A stretch of 64,000 nt of DNA from Lunularia cruciata (taxonomy: Eukaryota > Streptophyta > Marchantiopsida > Lunulariales > Lunulariaceae), in assembly GCA_948567375.1 (NCBI GenBank), contig OX419762.1, positions 40,219,034 through 40,283,033 of the forward strand, given 5' to 3'. The position numbers and the translations under genes were made by a program. Below, piece after piece: positions 12,901 to 23,910 of this stretch (the first letter of the stretch is position 1; every line of letters starts with the position of its first letter). The notes beneath the pieces were generated by a model. The model did not search any database, was not told where the DNA came from, and saw only the letters and a list, made by a program, of their open reading frames with translations.

Positions 12901-15801
12901 TCCTGTTCCAAGAATTGTATGCTCTCCTGACTCCTCCACTTTGGTGATTGCAAGAGGGTAACTCTTGCTAATTTTGCGGAGACCTTCCACCATCTTTGGC
13001 AGTTCACTGGGGTTCAATGGTTCAGTTGCTGTCTTTACAACGGAAAGAGTATTGAAATGAAGTGGTCTAAATATGTAAACATCCTCTTCTAAATATTCAG
13101 GACATAAAGTAGCAGTCTTGGTGATCGAGGCGTCTACACCCTCAATCAGCACCCATGATCCAGCTGGAGCCTTAGTAACTGGAATCCTATATCGAGCTTG
13201 ATATACCCACAGCTTGGTCACTTCTTTGACGGCCATATCTTCTTCGTCATCGGGTGAATAACCCTCTCCAAGAACCCGAACTGACTGTCCCGTGTGTATA
13301 GTGCCACTGAGAATTCTCCCAAAGGAATCAAAAACACTACAGTCCGCCTTTGGGTAAAGTTTGGTAACATTAACCATTAGTGGCCCGCTAGAGTTACACT
13401 CCTTCATTGATTGGGTAAGTGCTGTGTCATGTGGGCCAGTGTACGTATGCTCAATTCGAATAGGGGCAGCTTCTTTTGCAGATGGTATGTGCTGTACCAA
13501 CATGTCAGTGAAACCAGTGGTACCGCCAAACACAGAACTACACGCTATTTTTAACAAAGGCTTGACATTGAGCTTGTAATCAGAGTTGCTCAGAGTGACT
13601 CCGAGCTCCTGTAGTGTCAACTCCACACTCTTTCTATGTTCACCTATGACTTGGCTGTAAATCTTGTAAAGTGGCTCCAAGATAAATTGCACAAATGACC
13701 TCTCGCCTCCGTTGGTTGGAGGCTTCCTCTTGAAAGTTCTTGTGTCGGGGTGGTAATACAAATCTCCCCAAAGGCGAGTAGCAAACTTTGCTGCATCGAA
13801 TGGGATGCCATGCAGCTTCACATATAGCTTGGCAAACGAAAGAAGAGTAAACGACCAACCACCAGTTGCACTGGCAAAACACACGTTGCCAAACACTGGA
13901 TCAAATTGCTGTGGACCTTCACCCCCTACCGAATATGCAGACATAAGGCTGTTCAAATCCTCCAAAGTATGGCGAAGTTTATGATATGCATCTGTTGGTG
14001 GAAGCTTCAACTCCGTTATCAACCTGTCAACCTGTCATGGAAGGGAGAACCATTACGTCCACGTGGAAAGAGACCAACTGGAAAAGAACATAGCAGTCTT
14101 CAGCATGTTCGGGAATTCGTTAGCTGCGGCAGAATAGTAGTTACAACACACTTCTATATTAGCACCTTATTTATCACCAGCACGATTGGCAGTCTCTCCT
14201 GCAGAGCGTGCCGGATCGATCTCTCTGTATTGACCTGTAGAAAGGAAAGTGAGTTAGAATCCATACCATCCAAGCAAAGACAGTAGACTCAGAGCTGCTC
14301 AGTTGGTGTAGCAATTTTGCAAGAAACGAGAACGGCGGGAAAAGTATGTTCTAACGACCTACACAAGTATTGCAACCTAAAAGTTCCGGCCTCTCTTTCC
14401 ATCGACCTCGTTACCAGTATGCATCACTTCATGACATGCAATATACACTGGATCTTGATTTCTGTTCCTACATACCATGACTCCCTCCACAGCATCCACG
14501 ACAACTACCGCACCGTCGACCAGTCTTAAAGCGGCAGTCATCTCGTCGGAGAAGTTCACATGACCAGGTGTGTCCATTATATTGCACAGATACGACTTGC
14601 CAATACTGTTTTCCAACACTAAGGACATAGGCACCGATTTTATGGAAATTTGTCTCTCCTGCTCATCTATACGTGTGTCAGTGTATCTCAAATGCTTCTC
14701 ACTGTCAGGATCCAAAGTATTGATCTCATGGGTTTGCTCCACAAGCATATCCATAATAAGAGTTTTCCCGTGATGAAGATGACCAATCAAAGCAACATTC
14801 CGTATGAGCGCCGGATTCTCCATAAGACCGAGCATGAACTCCGTCTGCACATACGTTGAAAGACCATCCCTCGCGGCTACCTCAAAAACTTTGGTTTTGA
14901 TAGGTTTGATAATTGGCTCTTCTAAAGGTTGAGCATCCTCGTCCATAACAAGCGTCTCCACGCCCTCTCCATAAACCTAAATAAAAGGAATACATTGTTA
15001 GCACTCGCATTACAAGTCTTCTTCAATTGATCAAGACGATCACCGCTGACGGCACGAATTGGAGGACAAAGATTAGTCTAGTCTGGCTTACAAGCCAGCA
15101 CGACACTCTCAGATTGAAACTTCAACCTGTAAACAAAAATGGCATATGATATGTGCGTCTACGTAGGTAGGTAGTAATAGTTGAATGAAGAGAGTGGGTT
15201 GAACAGAGCTGCACGAGGGCTTCGGAGGACTTTACAGCTAGAAGCTCGCCCCTATCACTGTCCTACAATCAACGGGCTTTCTTGCTTCCGAGTGGCTGTT
15301 CAAGGAGTTTCAGTAGTCTTCTCGTCTTGCGTTATTTGTTTTCTCATTTTCCCATGTCCTAACTGTGGCATGCATTTTTTTATCACGTTACGAAACTTAA
15401 AATTCAAGTCTATGAAGCAGACAAAATGAAGAGAAAAGGAGAAACACTCGGAACAGTCTACTGAAAAAACGCTAAGGATCCAGTAAATGGCTTAGACGTA
15501 AAAAACATCACAAAGTAACGTGGCGGTGCAAAAAACAGTCAAAGCGTACCTCCATTGCTGTTGGATAATACTTCTTATCTTCAGCCAGAACAACAGCTCC
15601 TTCAGTCTCCATTTCTTCGTCATTGAACTGCCCATCTCCACCATCCACATTTGCCATCCAAGCCTCCTCTCCATCTGTGAGTCCATTGGTGTCTGGCCTC
15701 CCTTGCTCATCCTCGTCTTCCTCCGCATCTAATTCATCCTCGTCTGACTCAATCTCCGGTCCAATGTAATTACCAAACTCATCATACAAGCTCTCGTCCA
15801 T
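9993..15801 (-). CDS. CLO: U5 snRNP GTPase Snu114 (116 kDa component; EFTUD2)
   Basis: Nuclear spliceosomal GTPase related to EF-2; in the U5 snRNP it governs Brr2 and the remodelling steps of spliceosome activation and disassembly. Eleven exons read on the minus strand: 15801-15550, 14976-14476, 14234-14166, 14031-12838, 12699-12601, 12441-12283, 11977-11892, 11297-11099, 10793-10683, 10400-10194 and 10088-9993. All introns are GT-AG; the sum is 2973 nt, or 990 aa, close to the usual 970-990. The N-terminus is acidic (start [16 protein letters not shown], typical of plants). GTP-binding motifs: G1 GHLHHGKT at 149-156, G3 DTPGH at 219-223, G4 NKVD at 273-276, split by intron 3. EF-2-like domains follow, with WGARE and SRRRGHV near the C-terminus, ending in TGA. 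The first ATG of the frame is at 15801; upstream codons have none. Arabidopsis names are CLO/GFA1. All domains are intact. Confidence 0.97.
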
Positions 15802-17250
15802 AGCTAGAAACTTCTCCCGCAACCTATTCCTGCACTTGGTCTTCCTCGATCAACGAAGCAAGAAGATTTTCGAGGCCCGAAACCTCACAAAACCCCGAGA
15901 CTTACTAAAATTCGAACCCTCACGATTCCCACACTCGTGAATGAAGCAATGCCTGGAAACCCCACCGTCCAATTTCAGACGGCTGTGGTACTCCGTCAAC
16001 AGAGCCGTCATCTCACCGTCCATTGCAACCCTTCAAAAGGTTAGAGTGAACCCGTCACTACACTGGTGGTTGGAAAATGTTCACTACCTGCGAACATTTT
16101 CATTTCAAGAATGCATGAAGAAATTGATGTTTAATTTATTTTCTGTAGTAACAACCTTCTCAAAAGGATACTTTCATCAACACTTAAATCCCAGAATCCC
16201 CCTCTAAATTTGATTTCCCAGGGGTGTCACAATTTCCCTTGGTTATATGTTTTAAGCGTGGAAGAAAGTCATCGGGAAGATAAATCATTTTTTCTTCACT
16301 CTAGTTCCAATTTTATGTTCTTTTAATACAAGAATTTTAAATCTTAGTTATAAATGTGTGATCCTTAGGACGATTTTTTTTCTCTTAAACTCTATATAAT
16401 CTCGGAAAAAGTTGCGTGATTACATGGTTGAGTTTATTATCGAATCTTGGTTTGTTCATATGGTCAGATGTGATTGTTGATACTTGGATTGTTCTTTACC
16501 TCGTAAATCTCTGAAAAAACAAATTTTTGGATACATGATCAGATCCAAGTGTCCCGTTTTGAATTGTTTATAATAATTAATCTTTTCGCATACAATTATC
16601 CAGAAAGAAATTGTAATATTGCATGGAAAAGAACCGTTGCCATCGCATGCAGGGTAAAAGAAAGGAAACTCTAGATAACAACAATAGAAGAATAACATAA
16701 ACAACGTGTTAAACATAATCAATAAAAAAAATTTTATTACAGACCTATAAAATATAAAGAGTTATGATTATCAAATATTTCTAGAAATAGATGACAAAAA
16801 GTGTTTTCTTGGAACTAACAATCAATTACTTCTAAACTTAAACAATCAAACTAATGGAAAAATAATGAATTTGATTTATAATCCATGTGGATCTGACGAT
16901 GTTCTCAAAAGCTGATCTCCCATTCAGATATCTTATAAATGTTTTCATCAAAGTAGATCTATGACTAAGTTAACAATAAAGTAGTTTTGTAGTATGTTTG
17001 TGATTCATTTTCAAGTATTTTGTTTTATTATTTGAAATATTATGTTGATTAATCTCATTAACTTTTGCAAAGAGGATCATCTACTCATAATATAAGTGGT
17101 TGTTATGCTTCATGCAAATTTCTGAATTTATAAATTCTATTATATCTATAATTTATGAACATCTATTCTATCTATGATTATCTCATTATTTATTCAAAAA
17201 ATTATTATTAAGAATAAAAATCAAACATGTCAGTATAGAGTAGATGAAAT
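15802..17250. other. Upstream region of SNU114 and adjoining AT-rich DNA
   Basis: 15802-16200 has the base composition of gene island 1 and should contain the 5' UTR and promoter of the SNU114 gene (minus strand). I see no clear TATA box at a fixed distance. From about 16.2 kb the sequence becomes AT-rich with no recognised coding content, continuing to the transposon cluster. Confidence 0.5.
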
Positions 17251-17349
17251 CTACATACTTATGAACTTATCTTGAAGGGGTTTATATGGAAAGATATGTG
17301 AAAAGATGGTTTTTATAATTAAAAAGAGAGAATCTTCAAATGTATTGCT

Positions 17350-19431
17350 CATTACAAAGGTTGTTGAGGCTTGGTTGTATAACACTGTGAAGAGTGTTGG
17401 TGGTGCTTCATAAAGTGCACTCTCCATATTAATGGGTTCTAATGTCATCTTGTTTGCTATGTCAATTTGGTTGTCACCTCTTGTAGATGAGCTATGGTGC
17501 AATCTTTTAGTTTCCTACCTTTTGCTTCCCTATATTTTTACTTTGTCAGCCATTTTTGGGACCTTGTTTGGATTGTGCCCCCAAAATTACATTTTACATT
17601 TTACATTCGATCAAGTTTACTATAAGGTTTTATTGGTGCCCAAGGTTTAGAGAAAAAAATAAGTATTGGCATGGATGTCATTTTTAGAACCATGATGGGT
17701 GCATTGTTGTCATCCTCCATTAGTGTCTTTCTCTTGGCCTTTGCAATTTCCTCAAGTGTTTATTACAACTACGCATCATCATTTGTTACATCCTTTGGTA
17801 CTTTGTTATTGACCTCAGGCAAAGGATGCCCATAAATGAGTCATCACTACCTGATCTACTCTCCTTTTGGGAGGTCCTTTTCTTGGAGCCAAAATGACCT
17901 TCATTGGTCTTAGAGGTCTTGTTTCCACCTTGTCTCCTAGCTTTGCCACTTCCACTTTCTTCCAAAGATACTCATGACTTGGTTTCTCTTTCTTTTCTTG
18001 GAGACCATCATTTTGCCTTTCACCACAAGTACCTCTTTGGTGATCACAATGGTATTGTATGATTCGTTGACATACACAAACTTCTTGGTACATGCATACT
18101 CCTTTTTTGCATCATGATATTTCCTTGGCCAAATGAAGTAACATGGATGATGGAAGTGACTTGGAAATTTCTCCTTCTCCTTGAGAAAACACATTCCTAG
18201 ATAAAAGGTGCACAATGAAGGATGCTATAATATATGGCTACTCCCTACTCCATGTCCTCCAACAATTGTTGTACTCATTCATGGAACATCTACACCCAAC
18301 TCATAAGTTATCCTTTATGTAGAAGTTGGAAGAAAATTACTTGATTCAAGTTAAAATACAAAGTTAGGTTTGATCAAAATAGCTTCATGATCAATTTGGT
18401 TATTACTCATCTAGAGGTGTCCTTAAGATACTATTTTTTATACCTATTAGTGGACTTCCTTCCTATAAACATATCATTTGTCTTGGACTTCATATTATGA
18501 CTCAGCCTATTGTGAGGAGTATTGATATAAATCTGCCCAAATGGAGTGCAATTTCCCCCTAAGGCTCATTGCCAATGGTCTTTTGTCCATATTACAAGGT
18601 TGGCTTGTACTAATTTATTTTACTTGTACTTTTGTAATCTTCTAACATTGGCATGTTTGTAAAATTCCAATCCCACAACAAGAATTCTAAATTTCTGCTC
18701 TTCAAGTAATCTACTCCATAGTGCAATCCCCATTTTGATAGTTTTGCAAGCTTGCATACAATTTTGTCCACCTTTCACGATTTAGATTATATTCTAACTA
18801 ACATTGCTCACTATTCAACTCTATTTTTCTATCTTGTTACTATTCAACTTTGCTTGTACTTGTATTGATCTTCACTCCTTATCACTCCTATATTCTTGTG
18901 TTATGCGCTTGAGTTTGCACTCTACACTCTATCATGGATCTTGGACAGCAACTCCAAACATTTTCGTGTGAGAGAAAGTGATGACTAAAAAATTGAACTT
19001 CTTGTAGGGTGGGGTTGGTCTTTTGTAGATCCCAACACCCGGTTGCTCCTCAAATTTTTTGATAGTTGGTGAAAGGTCACGGTCAAATGGTGCACACATG
19101 AGCCTCTTGCAAAATGGTTGCAAATGGTTATTTGGTAGTGCACCATTTTTGTTATCATGACTTTTAGTTGGCAGTGGAATCCCACAAAACTTTGTTTTGC
19201 TAGAATCTCACTGCTTGATAGTTCATACAAGAATCTATTTAAGCTTTTTATATCATCATAATCCGGTTTATGTTGTAGTCCTTGTTGCTTATTTGCTTAG
19301 TATGAATCACCTAGCCAAACTTGGACTTTGTTAAGGGTAGGGCACATACTAATTGTTTATCCTACTTATTACTATCCTAAGCCTTAATTTGTTATCTAAA
19401 ACACCAATAAACCACTAGAAACAAGATAAAA
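17350..19431 (-). mobile_element. About 2-kb direct repeat, copy 1 (gypsy-like element 3; putative 3' LTR)
   Basis: Collinear with 27.7-29.4 kb over its whole length. Clear matches are at 17861-17910 versus 28168-28220 (facing ORFs on the minus strand with similar basic peptides), and at 19380-19430 versus 29320-29375 (ending 'ccactagaaacaagata'). Both copies have the same orientation. The match breaks exactly where chromovirus 1 begins (19432) and resumes on its far side at 25482, so this repeat was split by that insertion. At 25495-25520, read on the minus strand, a purine run (AAAAGGGGAGTA) is followed by TGTCACA, as at the start of a 3' LTR. I therefore read the pair as long LTRs. An alternative is two 5' gag-region fragments of separate copies. 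The low-coordinate end is uncertain. Confidence 0.55.
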
Positions 19432-19827
19432 TGAGAGAGAAATAGGAGAATGGAATCTCACATTGTGACACTTGAATGAGGGAAACTCCAAATACCTAGC
19501 ATGGACTTTGGCTCTCGTATTTAATGGAGCATACAAGGCTCTTGAAAAGCTTCTCAAGAAGCTTCTTTGAACCGCTTTCTTGGAGTGCAAGCCAAGTTAA
19601 CCAAGAAGCTTCTTTCTTGAAGCTGTTTACTTGGCATGCCAGCTAAGCTGGTTGGAAACTTCTAGAAGCTTCCTTCTAGAAACTACTTACTTGGGGTGCA
19701 AGCTCAGCTAGTAGGAAGTTTCCCAAGAAGCTTCCTAGATACTTCTAGGATATTCTAGGCTAAATTTGGCCTATTCACTATTTTGTTAGCCTTGACTAAC
19801 TTCATCGCTAAACTCTATATTGTTACA
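19432..19827 (-). repeat. 3' LTR of chromovirus 1 (outer end eroded)
   Basis: Matches the LTRs at 25070, 37084 and 42287, and the solo LTR at 20251 when inverted. It ends on the plus strand in TGTTACA at 19827, next to a degraded polypurine tract (19828-19842). The outer terminus is shortened to 'tgagagagaaatagg'. The TATA-like site has decayed to 'tatttaat'. It contains a perfect TTCnnGAAnnTTC at 19660-19672. Confidence 0.9.
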
Positions 19828-19924
19828 TATTTCTCCACCACTAGTTGGTGACGTCTTTGTCGCCATTAAAGCTTCAAACTCTTGGATGGTCATTTGTGCA
19901 CTCTAGAGATGAGACAAAGGCTCC

Positions 19925-20160
19925 CAAGTAGCATCATGAAGGGAATAGCCCTTTTAAAGGACCTTGTACTCTACATGTTGTTGGCGGTTGTGTTGGATGT
20001 AGCGATGTGCAAGTATATGATCACTTTGTACTCCTCATGATCATTGATAAGGATTGGAGAAGGAGGAGGTTGGACACAAGAGGAAAAAGAAGATGGGTTA
20101 GGAACAAAGGGTTTTAACTTAAAAATATGGAAGATAGGGTGAATGCGTATATGACAAGGC
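19925..20160 (-). pseudogene. Integrase C-terminus and chromodomain of chromovirus 1
   Basis: Read on the minus strand, the end of the integrase (HIRIHPIFHI..LKPFVPNP) is followed by ILINDHEEYKV, the usual entry into a retrotransposon chromodomain. A WKGYP-type block can be traced further along in the homologous copy at 37.6 kb. Chromodomains guide integration towards marked chromatin. The frame is broken here. Confidence 0.65.
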
Positions 20161-20248
20161 AAGGCAAGTCAATAAGCAACAGGAGAGATGATTTTGGTGA
20201 CATTAAAGGGTGGATGCGCATATGACAAGGCAAGGCAAGTCAATAAGC
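20141..20248. repeat. About 72-bp local duplication next to the solo LTR
   Basis: 'atgacaaggcaaggcaagtc' followed by 'aataagcaa' occurs at about 20150 and again at about 20221. The second copy's continuation ('caggagagatgattttggtg') is found beyond the solo LTR at 20645. Chromovirus 2 has only one copy of this block, so the duplication arose in element 1 before the solo LTR inserted into the second copy. Confidence 0.8.
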
Positions 20249-20250
20249 AA

Positions 20251-20639
20251 TGTAACAATATGGAGTTTAGCGACAAAGTTAGTCGGGAGTTTAGCGATGA
20301 AGTAGTCGGGCTTACGAAGTAGCACATAAGACAAAGTAGCCTAGAATATTCCGGAAGTATCTAGGAAGCTTCTTGGGAAGCTTCCCGGTTAGCTTAGCTT
20401 GCACCTTAAGTAAGTAGCTTCTAGAAGGAAGCTTCTTAACAAGTTTCCTAGCTAACTTGGCTTGCACTCTAAGAAAGCGGCTTGAGGAAACTTCTTGAGA
20501 AGCTTCTCAAGGGCCTTGTATGCTACCTATAAATACCAAAGCCAAAGCTCATGCTAGGCATTCGGAGTTTTTGCTCATTCAAGTGTCCCAATGTGAGTTT
20601 CCATTCTCCTATTTCTCTCCTCGGTTTTGGTCTTTTACA
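20251..20639 (+). mobile_element. Solo LTR with 5-bp target duplication, inverted inside chromovirus 1
   Basis: A 389-bp LTR of the same family, in the orientation opposite to its host element: it starts TGTAACAATATGG and ends TTTTACA. The 5-bp sequence AGCAA flanks it on both sides (20246-20250 and 20640-20644). There is no internal region, so LTR-LTR recombination removed it after insertion. The LTR keeps a TATAAATA box at 20528-20535. Confidence 0.92.
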
Positions 20640-20669
20640 AGCAACAGGAGAGATGATTTTGGTGACATT

Positions 20670-20687
20670 AAACCCTAAACCCTAAAT
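20670..20687. repeat. Interstitial telomere-like heptamers
   Basis: Two and a half copies of the plant telomere unit (AAACCCT) stand at 20670-20687. The homologous place in chromovirus 2 (about 37885) instead reads 'catcaaagggtcttatcc', so the heptamers are an addition or replacement in element 1. Confidence 0.75.
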
Positions 20688-21103
20688 CCTATCCAATTAG
20701 GGGTAATTTTTCAAACTTGGGTATCAAGTGTGAGGGGTAGGTTACTAGAAAGCATGACTTTGTCACCAACTTGAAAGGTGAGTTCACAATGATGGTGGTC
20801 CACATATTGTTTTTGACAATTCTAAGCAACAAGGAGATGGGACTTGGCTTGCTGGAAGGATTGGGATATGGTAGTCAAGAAGGTTGAAGTATGAGGGACA
20901 TGAGATGGAGGAGGAGCAAGAAAGGAATCTGGAACAAGTGGATCTTGGCCAAAATTGAGAAAGAAAGGAGAGAATTTGATGCTTGCCTATTTTGAGTTAT
21001 TGTATGCAAACTCCGTAGCTGCAAGACATACATCCCAATTGGTGCAATGAACATTGACGAAGGCAAAAAGCATATCCTCCAAGGTGCAATCTGCATGTTT
21101 AGT

Positions 21104-21736
21104 TTATCCATCAGTTTGAGGATGATAGGCTATGGACAAAGCAAGATTGGTCTCGAGTATTTGGAAGAGTGCTTGCCAAAACTTTCTAGTGAATCGAGGA
21201 TCACGGTTGGATATGAGTACATGCAAAATCCGATGATGCTTAAAGAGATTATCAAAGTAGATTTGCACTAATGTTGGAGCACACACGGTATCAAAGGTTG
21301 GTGCCAAGTGGATTTGCTTACTAAGATTATCCACAAACACCATAATCGCCATGTGACCTTGCTTTGTCTTGGGCAAGCATGTGATGAGATGCAAGCTCAC
21401 GTGTTCTCATCAAGCAAATGGAATGGGAAGTGGTTGAAGGAGTCCACTTGCTTGTTGGTTGTTAGCCTTGTTGCATTGGCAGCTCTCACATGATTGGACA
21501 AACTCTTGGACATCTTGTGTCATGTTGAGCCACAACCATTGGCGTTGGAGATTTCCCAAGGTCTTGTCTACACCCATGTGACCAGCAATTGGTAAGTCAT
21601 GGGCTTCTTGGAGGTGTACAAGTTGGAGGTCACTCTTGTCTAGAACATAGATTTGGTCTTCAAGGAACAAAAGGCCTTCCTTGAAGGAGAAAGTATTGTA
21701 TTCCTTTTTGTTGGCTGCAAGACACCCTTGTACCAT
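21104..21736 (-). pseudogene. Integrase of chromovirus 1, catalytically damaged
   Basis: The frame at 21736-21410 carries the integrase zinc finger (AHDLPIAGHMG, then CESCQ, as in HHCC fingers). The frame at 21400-21104 carries the core, with the FVD.LSK.IH block and AYHPQTDG. The block that is ISDRDPRF in the family reads ISNRDPRF here, so a catalytic Asp is replaced by Asn. Chromovirus 2 keeps ISDHDPQF at the same place. Stops separate the two parts. Confidence 0.85.
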
Positions 21737-21879
21737 CTAAAAAAATGGATCTTTTTGTAGAGTTGTCCTAAACTTGATTTGGACCTTGGAGTCAATGGAC
21801 ACTATCGTAATTGCCACCGTGATGAGAGGAAGAGACTTCAAATCAGGTCATCGTGATAGGGCATCATAAATGATATGGA

Positions 21880-23110
21880 ACCGATCGGTTTTGTACTCAA
21901 GTTTGATGTCAAACAACTATAGTTGTTCCTCCCATCGATGATGTTGATCTTTCATGTGTTCCAAATGTAAGGTCTGCAACAAGGGCTTGTGATGAGTTTG
22001 CATGACCACTTGTTTCCCCAAGAGATAATGCCTCTATACCTTAGTGGCATATACCATTGATAGTTGTTCCTAATCTTGATTAGAGTAATTCTTTTCTATT
22101 GTATTTAGTCTATGAGACACAAAGGTAATGGGATGTAATCCATTTTTGAATTCTTATTGCAACATGGCTCTAATTGCAAAGTTCAAAGCATCAAAATCAA
22201 CCACACATGGTAGTTGAGGATCATATGGTTGAAACATTGGTCTTCAAAAAACCATATGTTTCAACTTCAAGAATGCTTTGTTGTGCGAGAATTCTTTTTG
22301 TGTTGGTCCATTGAAAGCTCAAGTTCTTCCCCAAGAGGTCGGTCAAGAGTGTGGTCACATGAGCATAGTAGTAGAAGAACCATCAATAAAATCTAGCCAA
22401 TCCATTAAATGCCCATACTTCAGTAGCATCTTTTGGAGTAGGCCAATTAGTGATGGCCTTGATTTTCTCCTCTTCCATCTTGATCCTCTCAAATGAGATC
22501 TTGTGACCCAAGAAGGTAACTTCCTTTTGCTAAAAGGCACACTTTGACTTCTTGCAATAAAACTTCCACTATTGTAGTCATCTTAGGACTTCTTGCACGT
22601 GCTTCACATGTTCTACATTTGTCTTGCTATAGATTAAGATATCATCCAAGAACACCACCACGTACCGATCCAACAACCATTCAACACCCAATGCATCTAA
22701 TCCATGAAGATTGTTGGAGCACTAGTGAGCCCAAAAGGCAAAACTCTCCACTCAAAATGTCTATACCTTGTGCAAAAGGCAATCTTTTACACATCTTCCT
22801 TATCAATGGAGATTTGCCAATAATCACTGCAAAGATCCAACTTGGAGAAGTATTGTGCTCCACTCAATTGATCAAGCAAGTCATCAATTTGAGGCAAAGG
22901 GTATGCATTCTTCATTGTTTGTTTATTGAGCCCATGGTAATCAATACAAAAATGAAATCTTCCATCCTTCTTTGGAATGAATAGTACCAGTGCTCTCAAA
23001 GGAGATGTACTATGTCATATGAAATCCTTCTCCAACAATTCCGTAAGTGTTGTTTGTAACTCCTCTAACTCCTTTGGTGAGAGTCAATAGATTGGTCTAC
23101 TCACTAAAGT
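21880..23110 (-). pseudogene. Reverse transcriptase and RNase H remnant of chromovirus 1
   Basis: At 22999-22787 the RT palm entry is readable (FIPKKDGRF.FCIDY..LN, then YPLPQIDDLLDQL.GA.YFSKLDL), a hallmark gypsy RT block. The YLDD-type region lies near 22.6 kb in a broken frame, and RNase H-like sequence follows to about 21.9 kb. No continuous frame remains. Confidence 0.8.
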
Positions 23111-23288
23111 ACTCCTTGGTACTAACTCAATCTTGAAGGGCATACCACGATCAAAGGGTAATCTCTTCACTAGATCATCTAGAAACACGTCCATAAACTC
23201 CTAAACTATATGATCAACCGTTACTCGATGAGGCTCTTGACTCTCCTCAAATTCTCCTTGTGCAATCTGTTTGATCCACACTGCAAAA

Positions 23289-23488
23289 ATAGACTTATCT
23301 TCCTCCAAAGCTTGCTCTATAGTTGCTTCACTAGCAAACTTCCCATCTAGGGGCTTATCTTCCTTCATGGCTCGCTCTATAGTTGCTTTCTTGACAAATT
23401 TCTCATCTTGGGACTTCTTTTCCTTCAAAGCTTGCTATATGGTTGCTTTCCTCACAAACTTCCCATCTTGGGACTTACTATCCTTAGG
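23289..23488 (-). repeat. 60-bp coding tandem repeat between protease and RT
   Basis: Three units of 60 bp (20 codons) encode a charged repeat of the type KF..ATIE.A..EDK..D. Chromovirus 2 has the same array at about 40477-40670. A TAG interrupts one unit here. The array lies in a linker between protease and reverse transcriptase. Confidence 0.8.
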
Positions 23489-23643
23489 TGTCTTAATCAA
23501 AGGTGCTAGACAACCTAATCGTAAATTCCTACCTTGGTGTTGTACTTGAATTGATCATCGGGTCCAATCAAATTGAACCTTATGACGTTCAAGCCAAGGT
23601 AGTCCTAGAATGATATCATAGTGTAGAGGTGCCATTGCAAACC

Positions 23644-23910
23644 TCATACACTCCAAATACTCCTTCTCAATCTTGAAATTAATAGGATCTGAGGTATGGA
23701 ATGTAGAACCTTTCTACCATCCGCCATCATCAATCTACTTCCAATTATTGGCTTGATAGGAATACCCAATTCCTTTGCTAATTGCATAGACATGCAATTC
23801 TTTGAAATTCCAAAATCAACCAAAATTCTATAACCACAATAAGATATCATACCTTGCAAGTGAAGCAAACTTGCATAGGTCGAGCGTTCAATCCCATTGG
23901 AACTAATCAA
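23644..23910 (-). pseudogene. Retropepsin-like protease remnant of chromovirus 1
   Basis: The block ILVDFG.SKN...MQLAKELGI matches the active-site region of gypsy proteases. The usual D-S/T-G triad reads D-F-G. The same DFG occurs in chromovirus 2 (40789-41094), so it was shared before both copies inserted. Confidence 0.7.

Noticed and set aside
15802-15822. Upstream extension of the SNU114 start
   Set aside because: The codon at 15822 is TTG, not ATG; family proteins start at M-[DE]-S-LYDEFGNY, matching 15801.
15915-15960. Similarity of 'tcccacactcgtgaatgaa' to 44168-44190 at the other gene island
   Set aside because: The match is about 20 bp with mismatches, too short to claim a shared element.
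20670-20687. Chromosome end or telomere
   Set aside because: Only two and a half heptamers, flanked on both sides by retrotransposon sequence.
23289-23488. CRISPR-like array of regularly spaced repeats
   Set aside because: Units are contiguous coding repeats with no spacers, in a eukaryotic retrotransposon.
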